This document shows, in pieces, positions 47,764 to 57,231 of a DNA stretch of 64,000 nt (its first letter is position 1; each line of letters begins with the position of its first letter). The DNA is from Gallionella sp. GTDB taxonomy: Bacteria > Pseudomonadota > Gammaproteobacteria > Burkholderiales > Gallionellaceae. The position numbers and the translations under genes were made by a program. The stretch covers positions 62,001-126,000 of the forward strand of contig JAQTMZ010000009.1 of the NCBI GenBank assembly GCA_028714075.1, written 5' to 3'. The notes beneath the pieces were generated by a model. That model was not told the DNA's origin. It made no database searches and was given only the letters and a program-made list of their open reading frames with translations.

Positions 47764-48309
47764 TTACACCCGCGCGGGCTCGAAGCTCGCATCCAGATTC
47801 AGGTCGTCGCAGTAGTCGAGGAAACTTCCGCGCAACGTAGGGATGTGAACGCCGGCCTGGATGCCCACCGTCATGGTGACGGAAAACATGGGCGTGCCGG
47901 TGTGCGGCGCCGGGTAGGTGTCGGTCTGGAGCTCTTCGATGTTGATGCCGTTTTTGGAAAAGAAAGCGGCCAAGTCGCGCACGATGCCGGGATGATCCAT
48001 GGCCACCACATCTATTTCATAAGGGATCGCCGGTTGCGTCCGCTCACGTTTCTGGGTGCGTTTGTGAATGATGCTGAGTCCCAATTGGTCACCCAACGAC
48101 TCCAATTGCCCTTCGAGTTTGGACAGCGCATTCCAAGGGCCGGAAAGCAGCATGATCAGCGCAAACTGCCCGCCCAGCACGGCCATACGGCTTTCCTCGA
48201 TATTGCATCCGCTCTCGGTTATCTTGCTCGAAAACCGGTCGACGAGGCCGACTTTATCTTCTCCCGAAGCGGTGATCACCAGAAAATCATTTTGCGTGTC
48301 TGTTGCCAT
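47764..48309 (-). CDS. gcvR: glycine cleavage system transcriptional repressor-like ACT protein
   Basis: Two ACT-like domains: LVITASGEDKVGLVDRFSSKITESGCNIEESRM and VVAMDHPGIVRDLAAFFSKNGINIEELQT. Confidence 0.85.
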   Translation of the reverse strand: MATDTQNDFLVITASGEDKVGLVDRFSSKITESGCNIEESRMAVLGGQFALIMLLSGPWNALSKLEGQLESLGDQLGLSIIHKRTQKRERTQPAIPYEIDVVAMDHPGIVRDLAAFFSKNGINIEELQTDTYPAPHTGTPMFSVTMTVGIQAGVHIPTLRGSFLDYCDDLNLDASFEPARV

Positions 48310-48501
48310 GGGTCGCTGAAATACAATGAGTTGAACAGGTTCCAGTTTAATGCCCAAAACGATAATGTGCCAGCGGGAACGGAGATGATAGTCGGGTGCC
48401 GCAGGCCTCTTCCGCAGCGATTATCGAGGCAGCTTCTGGCCGCTATTGACAGCATCAGGGAAGGTCATTCCTAATGCGTTTTTATCAAGGCATCGCAGGG
48501 G

Positions 48502-50040
48502 ATGGAAATGGCGCAGCAGTTTCGTTGGTGGCACAAGGGTGATCTGGACGGGTTCTTCGGCCTGTTCGTCGACAATCTCATCCAGCTCATCCTGATCGTC
48601 GTGCTGTGTGGCGCGATCCTGCACATGCCCGGCGAGATGGTGTACGGGCGCATCCTGCCGGGCGTCGCGGTGAGCCTGCTGCTCGGGAATATCTTCTACG
48701 CCTTTCAGGCACGCGCGCTGGCGCGGCGCACCGGACAGTCGCAAGTGACGGCGCTGCCGTACGGGGTCAACACCGTCTCGCTGTTCGCCTATATTTTATT
48801 TGTCATGAAGCCGGTGCTGGACCAGACCAACGATGTGGAGCTGGCCTGGAAGGTCGGCCTCGCCGCCTGCCTCGGCTCCGGCTTGATCGAGCTGGGCGGT
48901 GCATTCGTCGCCGGGTGGGTGAAGCGCATCACGCCGCGCGCTGCTTTGCTGGCCACGCTGGCGGGCATCGCGATCACCTTCATCTCGATGGATTTCTGCT
49001 TCCGCATCTTCGCCGACCCGCTGGTGGGCTTCATCCCGCTCGCGTTCATCATGATCCAGTATATCGGCCGCATCTACCTGCCAATGGGCATACCCGCCGG
49101 GCTGGTGGCGGTGCTCACCGGTTCCGCGCTGGCCTGGGGGATGGGCAGAATGGACGGTGCCGCGCTGGCGAATGCGCTGCACATCCAGATGCAGATGCCG
49201 CATCTGTTCATTGCGGACATGATGGGCGCGACCTTCTCCGCGTACATGATCGCTTTCCTGCCGGTGATCGTCCCGATGGGGCTGTTCAACCTGCTGGGCT
49301 CGTTGCAGAACCTAGAAAGCGCGGAAGCGGCGGGCGACGTGTATCCGGTGCGAAGTTCGCTCGCGGTGAACGGCCTCGGCACGATGGCGGCGGCGTGTTT
49401 CGGCAGCGTGTTCCCGACCACGATCTACATCGGCCATCCGGGCTGGAAAAAGATGGGCGCGGGTGCCGGATATTCCATCGCCAACGGGGTCGCCGTCACC
49501 CTGCTGTGTCTGCTCGGGCTGGTCGGCTTCGTCGCCGCGCTGATCCCCGTGGAAGCCGGGGCGGCGATCCTGCTGTGGATCGGCATCACCATCGCGTCGC
49601 AGGCTTTTCAGGCCACGCCGAGGGATCATGCGCCGGCGGTGGTCGTCGGCTTCTTCCCCGCGCTGGCCGCGTGGGGGCTGCTGGTACTGGAAGGCGCACT
49701 GCGCGCCGCCGGAACCAATGTCGAAGCGGTGGGCATGCAGGCGCTGGCGATGCAGCTACCCATCGCGGGGCTGATCTCGCTGGAGCGCGGTTTCATCTTC
49801 ACCTCGATGATCCTCGCCGCGATGACGGTGTGCCTGATCGAACGGCACTACCGCGCCGCCGCCGCATGGGCCGCCGTCGCCGCAGCGATCAGCGCCACCG
49901 GGCTGATGCACGGCTACACGCTAGCCAACGGCGCGATCATCAACGCCTACGGCCCTGCACACACCTGGCCTTTCGTGCTCGGCTACAGCGGGATTGCCAT
50001 AGTCTTTTTTGTGTTTGGTATGCGGGAAAACAGGGCCTGA
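48502..50040 (+). CDS. NCS2-like/xanthine-uracil permease family transporter
   Basis: FFGLFVDNLIQLILIVVL; TALPYGVNTVSLFAY; many TM segments. Confidence 0.8.
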   Translation: MEMAQQFRWWHKGDLDGFFGLFVDNLIQLILIVVLCGAILHMPGEMVYGRILPGVAVSLLLGNIFYAFQARALARRTGQSQVTALPYGVNTVSLFAYILFVMKPVLDQTNDVELAWKVGLAACLGSGLIELGGAFVAGWVKRITPRAALLATLAGIAITFISMDFCFRIFADPLVGFIPLAFIMIQYIGRIYLPMGIPAGLVAVLTGSALAWGMGRMDGAALANALHIQMQMPHLFIADMMGATFSAYMIAFLPVIVPMGLFNLLGSLQNLESAEAAGDVYPVRSSLAVNGLGTMAAACFGSVFPTTIYIGHPGWKKMGAGAGYSIANGVAVTLLCLLGLVGFVAALIPVEAGAAILLWIGITIASQAFQATPRDHAPAVVVGFFPALAAWGLLVLEGALRAAGTNVEAVGMQALAMQLPIAGLISLERGFIFTSMILAAMTVCLIERHYRAAAAWAAVAAAISATGLMHGYTLANGAIINAYGPAHTWPFVLGYSGIAIVFFVFGMRENRA

Positions 50041-50246
50041 TTTATGGCGTTCCCGCCGGAGGCAATGGCTTCTGTCGGGCGGCTGGATTGTCGAGCCTGA
50101 TCGCTTGAGGGTTCGCGGTGGGGGCGATAATACAAATATGCTGGTCTGAACATCCCGCTATAATCGGTCCCTTGTACCCGTAGCTCCCCGTGTTACATGA
50201 ATGGGGGAGCCCCCAGAAATATGTGAAAGCAGCCATAGGAATTTTC

Positions 50247-50480
50247 ATGCCCATAACGACGCTAGACCAAGCAATAGCAACTCACCTGTTCCGCCCCGAA
50301 GGAATCAAAGTTAGTCATGAGCTTTTTAAAGAGCTGGAAGCCGCTGGACGCATCAAACTTAAGCTAGCCTACAGAGCTGGCCAACATCACCAGGATTCCT
50401 GGATGCTTGATAATGATATTTTCATTTACAACACCTTCGAGTTGAATGATTTTCAGTTTGAACTGCCAGCAAAACCTTAG
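50247..50480 (+). CDS. small hypothetical protein
   Basis: ATG with upstream AGGA; AT-rich. Confidence 0.45.
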   Translation: MPITTLDQAIATHLFRPEGIKVSHELFKELEAAGRIKLKLAYRAGQHHQDSWMLDNDIFIYNTFELNDFQFELPAKP

Positions 50481-50685
50481 TTGGTAACTGGAAAAACATG
50501 AAGAGAGAAGTTGTACGCGGAAAATACCCCCGGAATTTCCTATCTCAAAATAATAAAATATCCGTTAGCTCATATGCTCTTCTTTCGAAGGCTCCGATGT
50601 GTGGAGCATATCTTCGCAATCACTAAATAAACGCCCGGAAGCAGGCGTTCACAAATATCCGCAATGCGCCAGAAGGGTAACTGTT

Positions 50686-51045
50686 ATGACAAGCCCAGAA
50701 CATTTACAACAACTGCAAGGCAAAGCGGAGCGAATATGCCTTGACGCCAGTAGGTTTGTGGATGAATGTAATAGGCATCTTCAAAATTCCAGGAATCTAT
50801 CTGATATTGTCTCTTATCATTTAGAAGAACAGATGATTCTCGTAGAAGAATCTATAGCCAAAAAATGCGAATCAATTGCTATTTTGAAACTTGGAAATTG
50901 TTTGGGGCTTGAGCGGGGTATTAAGGAAGACACTCACATCGCGCTGAAACAGATTGACGAGATTAGGCAGGCTTACGTTTTTGATGGTTCAGCTTTACAT
51001 GCATTGAGATTAAAATTTTTAAATTTGTCATTCTTGCCCGCATAG
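50686..51045 (+). CDS. hypothetical protein
   Basis: ATG preceded by AGAAGGG; acidic helical 119-aa ORF. Confidence 0.55.
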   Translation: MTSPEHLQQLQGKAERICLDASRFVDECNRHLQNSRNLSDIVSYHLEEQMILVEESIAKKCESIAILKLGNCLGLERGIKEDTHIALKQIDEIRQAYVFDGSALHALRLKFLNLSFLPA

Positions 51046-51362
51046 CTCGTATTCCTCAGCACGATGCGTGACCGACTGCTTTGGAGAAATTTGAAGTATC
51101 ACTATGTGTCGATAACGGCGTCACCTGCGCTAACTGCCTCCCCAAAGCGGAATATCAAGGCAGTAAAACAACTGCTTGCCGGTGCTCTGATCCGCCCGAG
51201 CCGACGGGGCAGTTACCTTCAAGTTTTGAAGTTCTCCTATGTATCGGAGAACCAGCATTCATCAGTGTCTATCCCCATGCAGCCATAAAAAACTCCAAAC
51301 CGGTTCATCTACCGGTAACATAAGAACCCACCGCACTAATCTTTTAAAAATTGCCGCACAAC

Positions 51363-52934
51363 ATGATTCCTGAAATATCCGATCTGGCGTTAACCGAACC
51401 CGGCACCATCGGCCCCTGCCACGTCGGCCCCGATGCCTTGCAGGGCATCAAGCGCCAGCAGACCAACCCCACGCGCTGGAATGGGCAGGGCTGGCATCCA
51501 TTTGCCGCCGCGTTGCGCGACAGCGGCATCGAGCTGCGCGAGAACATTGCCGCGTGCGGCACCTTTGCCACCGATGCGGGCGGCACGGCTTATGGTTTGC
51601 CGCATGGCGTGGTGATCGCGCGCAGTACCGCGCAAGTTGCTGCGTTGCTCAAGGCGGCGCAGCAACTCCGCGTGCCGGTCACGGTGCGCGGCGGCGGGTT
51701 GACTACCGAGGGCGAGTCGGTTGCGTTTGGCGGTGTGCTGCTGGACATGACCGGGATGAGCCGGGTGTTGCATGTCGATAGCGCCGCGCTGACGGTGCGC
51801 ACCGAGGGTGGAATTTTTTGGCACAGCCTGGCCGAGGAACTGCGCCGTTATGGCATGGATTATCTTTCCGCGCCGCTCAACCTGACTTCCTCGGTCGGCG
51901 GCACGCTGGGCGTCGGCGGCATCGATGTCAATTCGCCGCGCCTCGGGTGCAGCGCCGATCAGGCATTGTCAGTTCAGGTGGTCACGCCGCGCGGTGAGAT
52001 TGTCGAGTGTTCCGATACGCAGAATGCCGAGTTGTTCCGGCGCGTAATCTTGGGGTACGGACAGTTCGGCGTGATCACCGAGGCCACGCTGAAGATTCGC
52101 CGCTATACGCCGCTGCGCATGCATTATTTTTATTATGATTCGCTGCGCACCGCGGTCGAGGACATGCAGTTGCTGAATCGCAACGACGCCAGCGACTATG
52201 CGGGGATTTTGACTATCATGGATTGCGCGGTGAACCTGCTGGTCGCGTTCGATTCGGACGAACGCGAAGCGGCATTCAAGGAAAACTGGCAAGTGCAACT
52301 GCGCGGCCACGGCGAAGCCGGCTTTGCGCTGTGCATGTTACGGCGCTATGCATTGCGCCCGTGGAAGCTGCCCGAAGCGTGGTATTTGTTGCAGCGCAAG
52401 CGCGAGCTGTTCCCCGAGTTTCGCCGCCCAGAATACCTGCGCGATGGTCTGATGCACGACCGTACCGTGGTGTTTTCGCGCGCGGTGTGGAAGTTCTGGG
52501 GCAGCAAGCAGATGGTGATTCCCGATCTCGCGACTTCGGCGGAAAAGTTTGTCGCGGCGGTGGAGCGCGGCAACGCGGTGTGCCGCAAATATTTCCCGCA
52601 TTACACGCTGTATATGGTCGGCATCAAGCTGCGCGCGGAGCACAAGCCGCATTACGAAATGTCCTGTATCCCGCCCGATGCCGAAGGCTGGGCCTACGGC
52701 TGCGAGTTCGAGCCGATGATGGATGACCGGGTGTACAGCCGCGATTATCTGCAATCGTTCAAAAACGCGATTTACGACATCGGTGTAGACTTGGGCGGCA
52801 GCTATTACCGCTTCGGCGGCATGATGAAAGGCTATATCCGGCGCGTGTTCGGCGACGAAGTGGTGAACCGCCATCTGGCGATGAAGCGCGAGGCCGATCC
52901 TGCGATGATCCTGAACCGGGATGTGATTTTTTGA
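51363..52934 (+). CDS. FAD-binding (PCMH-type) oxidoreductase, D-lactate/glycolate dehydrogenase-like
   Basis: AALLKAAQQLRVPVTVRGGGLTTEGESVAFGGVLLDMTGMSRV; LTSSVGGTLGVGGID; an alternative TTG start lies at 51351. Confidence 0.87.
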   Translation: MIPEISDLALTEPGTIGPCHVGPDALQGIKRQQTNPTRWNGQGWHPFAAALRDSGIELRENIAACGTFATDAGGTAYGLPHGVVIARSTAQVAALLKAAQQLRVPVTVRGGGLTTEGESVAFGGVLLDMTGMSRVLHVDSAALTVRTEGGIFWHSLAEELRRYGMDYLSAPLNLTSSVGGTLGVGGIDVNSPRLGCSADQALSVQVVTPRGEIVECSDTQNAELFRRVILGYGQFGVITEATLKIRRYTPLRMHYFYYDSLRTAVEDMQLLNRNDASDYAGILTIMDCAVNLLVAFDSDEREAAFKENWQVQLRGHGEAGFALCMLRRYALRPWKLPEAWYLLQRKRELFPEFRRPEYLRDGLMHDRTVVFSRAVWKFWGSKQMVIPDLATSAEKFVAAVERGNAVCRKYFPHYTLYMVGIKLRAEHKPHYEMSCIPPDAEGWAYGCEFEPMMDDRVYSRDYLQSFKNAIYDIGVDLGGSYYRFGGMMKGYIRRVFGDEVVNRHLAMKREADPAMILNRDVIF

Positions 52935-53917
52935 TGTTAAGCCTTTTTCAAAAAACTTCTGCCGCGCACAAGAGCTACAGCGACTGTAGCGGTTGTGGCC
53001 TGTGCCTGCTGGTGTGCCCGGTGTGGCATCGCAAGCGCGACCTGCAACACAGCCCGCAGGGATGGGCAAAGGCGCTGCAACATGGTGCCGCGCCAGGCGA
53101 CCTGGCCGATGCGGTGCAGGATTGCACCCTGTGCCGTGCATGCGATCCGGTGTGCCCGGAACAGATAGATATCGGCGCCATGATACTGAAGCTGCGCAGA
53201 CAGATGGCACACCCGCAAACGGCAGCGCTGCAAGGGCGCATGGCGGCGCAGGCGAGGCGGCCCGCTCCGGCGCATCAGGAAAAGACCGCGTTGCTGGCCG
53301 GCGCAGCGTTGCGCGCGCATCCCGCCCTGTTGAATCGCATTACCGCATTGCTTGGGAAAGCGGGCGCGTTTGCTGTGGCACATGATGACGGCGCCGACAT
53401 TTCACTGGCGCTGGAAGCGGGCGTGGTCGTTCCCCCCGATAGGCTGGCCGCATTGATCGAGCCGTTGCGGCGCGCGGACAAGATCATCGTTGCCGATGGT
53501 CTGTTGCTGCCCTATCTGGCACAATGGTTGCCCGCCGCAAAGATTTATAGCCTAGGCGAAACATTGAGTTCGCTCGAAGCAGTCCGCCGCAACCTGCGCA
53601 GCACCGACCTGTATATGATCGAGCCGCGCGCCTACCATGCCGACTATGTGCGGCTGGTCAAATATTACGATCGCCTGCGCAGGGAACGCGGCTGCGATTT
53701 CAACCTCGACCTGCAACGCATCGCGATACCCGCCACCGCGCGCGGCCTGCCGCAGCGGCTGGGGTTGGCGATGCCGGATGACGACGCACAAGCGCACTGG
53801 GTGCTGCATGGCCGCAGCATCACGCGCATCGTGGTCGAGAACCTGGAAGATCGCGCGGCCTTTGAGAAGATCAGCGGTGTCCCGGTGGTGCATCTGGCGG
53901 AGTTGGCGGATGATTGA
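52934..53917 (+). CDS. 4Fe-4S ferredoxin-type (GlpC-like) iron-sulfur protein
   Basis: CSGCGLCLLVCPVW and CTLCRACDPVCPEQIDIG; ATGA overlap with the preceding gene. Confidence 0.88.
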   Translation: MLSLFQKTSAAHKSYSDCSGCGLCLLVCPVWHRKRDLQHSPQGWAKALQHGAAPGDLADAVQDCTLCRACDPVCPEQIDIGAMILKLRRQMAHPQTAALQGRMAAQARRPAPAHQEKTALLAGAALRAHPALLNRITALLGKAGAFAVAHDDGADISLALEAGVVVPPDRLAALIEPLRRADKIIVADGLLLPYLAQWLPAAKIYSLGETLSSLEAVRRNLRSTDLYMIEPRAYHADYVRLVKYYDRLRRERGCDFNLDLQRIAIPATARGLPQRLGLAMPDDDAQAHWVLHGRSITRIVVENLEDRAAFEKISGVPVVHLAELADD

Positions 53918-53971
53918 TAACAAGATCAGCCTACCGGGGCATATTTGTGGGAAATTTATTGAAGGGTTTTA

Positions 53972-55180
53972 ATGCGTACAGTTGATGTAGTTATCGTTGG
54001 TGCCGGGCTGGCTGCGGCCGCCGCCGCCAAACGCTTGGTGGATGCCGGTCTGGAGACCATCGTGCTGGAGCGTTTCCAGTTGCCGCGCCACAAGATTTGC
54101 AGCGGCATCCTGTCGCCGCGCGGGCATCGTTTCCTGCTGGAAAATTTCGGCCCGTTGCCGCGCGAGACGCTGCATGACCCGGCGTCGTGTCGCGGCGTGA
54201 CCTTCCATTTTCCCAGCATGGTATCGATGCCGATGGATTTCTATGGCGGCACGACGCCGCACCTGCACCGCAAATACGCCGATCACTGGGCGATCCAGCG
54301 CAGCGGGGCGGAAGTCCACGACCAGACTGCGTTTGTCGGGTTGCAGGACAACGGCGACCATGTGATCGTGCAGGCCAAAAAAAATGGCGAGCCGGTCGAG
54401 TACCGCGCGCGCCAAGTCATCGGCGCGGACGGGCCGAGTTCGCCGGTGGTGCGTGCGGTTTATCCTGAATACCAGCAATCCATCCCGTGGTTTATTGTCG
54501 GGCAGAAATTCCACGAAATCATCGAATGCCCGCTGGATGAACAGTACTTTCACTTCTGGTTTCATCCCGACCTCGGCCACTATACTTGGAGCCATGCCCG
54601 CGACGGGCGGCAGATCGTCGGCGTGGGTTTCAAGCGCGGCGACAATTTCGCGAAGAAGCATGCGAATGTGGTGAATTATTTTTCCGATAAACATGGCGTG
54701 CGCCTCGGGGAGCCGCTTGACGATGAAGGCTGCGGCGAAAATTTCGGGCCGTCGCTGATCAACCGCTACGTGTTCGGCAAGGGCAACGTGCTGATTACCG
54801 GGCAGGCGGCGGGCTTCCTCAACATGATCGGCGAGGGCATGAGCTGCGCGCTGCATTCCGGCGCGATCTGCGGCGAGGCGGTGGTGGAAGCGCGGCTGCG
54901 CAACCGGCCGATGCAGGAGGTGTACCGCAGCATGATCGCCTCGGAAGTGCGCCGCACCTCGGATCAATGGAACCCGCTGAAGATCGCTTTCGACCGTCCG
55001 CACGAAGCCGATTTCCCCGCCGCGCTGATGGCGCTGGGCTGGCGCGACCGCGCCAAAGTGCTGCGCGATATGTGGAACTTTGTCGTGCTGTACAAGGAAT
55101 TCAAGTGGGGCAGGCAAATCATGCGCGCCGCATTGCAGCGGCCGCTGATCGGCGGTTACTCGATGCGGAACTGGTTGTGA
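53972..55180 (+). CDS. geranylgeranyl reductase-family FAD-dependent oxidoreductase
   Basis: DVVIVGAGLAAAAAAKRLVDAGLETIVLERFQLPRHKICSGILSPRG; VIGADGPSSPVVRAV; LITGQAAGFLNMIGEGMSCALHSG. Confidence 0.88.
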   Translation: MRTVDVVIVGAGLAAAAAAKRLVDAGLETIVLERFQLPRHKICSGILSPRGHRFLLENFGPLPRETLHDPASCRGVTFHFPSMVSMPMDFYGGTTPHLHRKYADHWAIQRSGAEVHDQTAFVGLQDNGDHVIVQAKKNGEPVEYRARQVIGADGPSSPVVRAVYPEYQQSIPWFIVGQKFHEIIECPLDEQYFHFWFHPDLGHYTWSHARDGRQIVGVGFKRGDNFAKKHANVVNYFSDKHGVRLGEPLDDEGCGENFGPSLINRYVFGKGNVLITGQAAGFLNMIGEGMSCALHSGAICGEAVVEARLRNRPMQEVYRSMIASEVRRTSDQWNPLKIAFDRPHEADFPAALMALGWRDRAKVLRDMWNFVVLYKEFKWGRQIMRAALQRPLIGGYSMRNWL

Positions 55181-55256
55181 TCTATTGGGGGCAATGCCCG
55201 GAGCCGGGCTGCATGGCGCCGGTTAAGTTTTTATTCAGCCTTTAATTCCGGTTTCT

Positions 55257-56354
55257 CTATGTCGCTGCGGTCACCAGCAACTGCACGAACAACTGGATTT
55301 TCATGTTGGTATCCGGGCTTACCGCCGTGAACTCGAGCCCCGCGAGTTGGCGGCTGCCATCCTGTTTTAATTTGACGACTTTCGCATAGATGTCGGTTGC
55401 CTTGATGTCCACCAGCGGAAGGTCAAATTCGAGTTTCACATCGTCGAGCACTTTGAGCGGATGATCGGTTTCTATCAGTATGCCGTGATAGCCGATGTCG
55501 AGGATAGTTGCACTGATTACTTTCGGCATCACGAACTTGTTCTGGATCAGGCTGAAAGAGCAGGGGAGCTTGACTTCGACGCGGTGGCTGCGGCGGATTT
55601 CTTTGCGCGGCACTTCGAGATTTAGCGAGGGAATCGCATACAGCTCGCGCAATTTGACCGGTTGCGATTTGCCTTTGACAAACACCTCCATCGCCTCGCT
55701 GACCGTGACGAAGTCGCGGCAATGATCAAAGGTGCTTTCGCTGATCAGAACCTGCCCGCGCAGGCTGAAGGCTTCGATGCGCGACGCGAGGTTGACCTCG
55801 TCGCCGATCACCGTGTATTCGGAATAGAAGTTTGACCCGAACCTGCCGGCCATGACGCTGCCGGTGTTGATACCGATGCCCATGAACAGCTCCGGTATGC
55901 CGTCCTGGCTGACCTGATTGTTGAGTTCCACCATGGCGAGCTGCATCTCGATCGCGCAAGTCAGCGCCCGCTGCACATCATCCGGGCGCTCGACCGGCGC
56001 ACCGAACAGCACCATGATGGAATCACCCATGAATTTATCGATGACGCCATTGTGACGGAAGACGATTTCGTTCATCCGCCCCAGGCAGCGGTTGAGCATT
56101 GCAATTACCGTTCCGGCAGGAAGTGCGGCAGTGATGGAGGTAAAACCCCTCAAGTCGGCGAGCAGAATGGTGACCTCGCATCTTACGAAAGAATGCTCCA
56201 GGCCGACTGCGCAACTCTCGCCGTCCACCCCGCATGCGTGCTGGATTATAGATTCCATCTCCGCTTCGGCAGCGCGTTCGAGAGGCGCGCCGGTTTCGCG
56301 GGCGATCAATGCCTGCAGGCAACGCACAGCCTCTTTGCTTGAATCATCTTTCAT
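55257..56354 (-). CDS. class III adenylate/guanylate cyclase fused to a PilZ-like domain
   Basis: VTILLADLRGFTSI; VIDKFMGDSIMVLFGAP; YSEYTVIGDEVNLASRIE; C-terminal RRSHRVEVKLPCSF...ILDIGYHGILIE. Confidence 0.88.
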   Translation of the reverse strand: MKDDSSKEAVRCLQALIARETGAPLERAAEAEMESIIQHACGVDGESCAVGLEHSFVRCEVTILLADLRGFTSITAALPAGTVIAMLNRCLGRMNEIVFRHNGVIDKFMGDSIMVLFGAPVERPDDVQRALTCAIEMQLAMVELNNQVSQDGIPELFMGIGINTGSVMAGRFGSNFYSEYTVIGDEVNLASRIEAFSLRGQVLISESTFDHCRDFVTVSEAMEVFVKGKSQPVKLRELYAIPSLNLEVPRKEIRRSHRVEVKLPCSFSLIQNKFVMPKVISATILDIGYHGILIETDHPLKVLDDVKLEFDLPLVDIKATDIYAKVVKLKQDGSRQLAGLEFTAVSPDTNMKIQLFVQLLVTAAT

Positions 56355-56606
56355 GTTTCGACTAAATATGAAATATTGGAAACTCAACGGTGCTGCAAAT
56401 TAAGCCGCATTGTTTTGAGTATCTTCGACATCGTTGTTCCTGTCAAACACAGGCATTTCCCGATATGGAATGGGCCGTTGGCGGGTATTGGCGCGTGGCA
56501 GGAGTGCGTTTTCAGCAATGCCGGTTACATTTCAAAAAATGCTCTCAAATTTTTCCCGAAGCCACTCATCCATAAAAGTACACCACTCGTCGCATACAGG
56601 TTGAAT

Positions 56607-56711
56607 GTGCCGGAACAGTTCAATAATCTGCAACCACTTGGCAAACTTACCGAAAGGTAAGGGCGCAAAGTCACCGGCCTAAGGGAGACTATGGTAGCGG
56701 GACTGCGGCAC
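56607..56711 (+). promoter_or_regulatory. Cyclic di-GMP-I (GEMM-I) riboswitch
   Basis: GGCAAACTTACCGAAAGGTAAGGGCGCAAAGTCACCGGCCTAAGGGAGACTATGGTAGCGGGACTGCGG aligns with the Vc2 aptamer; P2 capped by GAAA, P3 contains the 11-nt receptor CCUAAG...UAUGG; GTGCCG/CGGCAC can close P1. Confidence 0.92.
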
Positions 56712-56726
56712 GGATGTTCGTCCGTG
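56709..56726 (+). promoter_or_regulatory. Hairpin sharing a strand with riboswitch P1 (possible expression platform)
   Basis: CACGGA TGTTCG TCCGTG overlaps the P1 3' strand. Confidence 0.55.
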
Positions 56727-56766
56727 TGCATGAACCAACCGCCTCTTGTGTCATTTTAAATAAATC

Positions 56767-56804
56767 GGTCACTCGATGGCTGCGCCATTAACTATCGAGC
56801 GACC
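56767..56804 (+). promoter_or_regulatory. Long hairpin just upstream of the HU/IHF-like start codon
   Basis: GGTCACTCGAT...ATCGAGCGACC, one mismatch, with inner TGGC/GCCA. Confidence 0.55.
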
Positions 56805-56821
56805 AAAGTAACGATTACGCT

Positions 56822-57205
56822 ATGAACCGATCAGACCTCAGCACGCGTTTAGCCGAACTACACCCCCAACTGCCTGCCAAAGATGTTGAACTTGCCGTCA
56901 AAGTGATTCTGGATGCCATATCCGCCACGCTGTCGCGCGGGGGGCGAATCGAGATTCGCGGCTTCGGCAGCTTCGGCCTGAATTACCGGCCGCCGCGCCA
57001 GGGGCGCAACCCAAAGAGCGGCGATAAAGTGAAAGTGCCTGCCAAGTATGTGCCGCATTTCAAGGTAGGCAAGGAGTTGCGCGAGCGGGTTAGCCTGACA
57101 ACCCCCGCATCCTTTTCAGCCGCTACTTTTCAATATTTCCAACAGCCAGTTTCATCCAAGGTTCATTCAGAGGATGTAAATAGCAAGGGCAAAATTCTGG
57201 TTTAG
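56822..57205 (+). CDS. HU/IHF-beta-like DNA-binding protein with C-terminal extension
   Basis: [90 protein letters not shown] plus about 35 extra residues. Confidence 0.93.
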   Translation: MNRSDLSTRLAELHPQLPAKDVELAVKVILDAISATLSRGGRIEIRGFGSFGLNYRPPRQGRNPKSGDKVKVPAKYVPHFKVGKELRERVSLTTPASFSAATFQYFQQPVSSKVHSEDVNSKGKILV

Positions 57206-57231
57206 GCAACACAACCAGACTGGCAGTTCTA

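Noticed and set aside
48606-50108. 500-aa overlapping ORF in another frame of the permease gene
   Set aside because: Arg/Gly/Ala-rich out-of-frame translation; the 48502 frame has clear TM segments.
51064-51323. Overlapping small ORFs including a Cys-rich 80-aa frame
   Set aside because: No convincing ribosome-binding site (non-ATG start for the Cys-rich frame), two conflicting frames; probably non-coding or decayed.
56376-56660. Plus ORF extending into the riboswitch
   Set aside because: Overlaps the cyclase 5' region and the aptamer; weak start, no recognisable domain.
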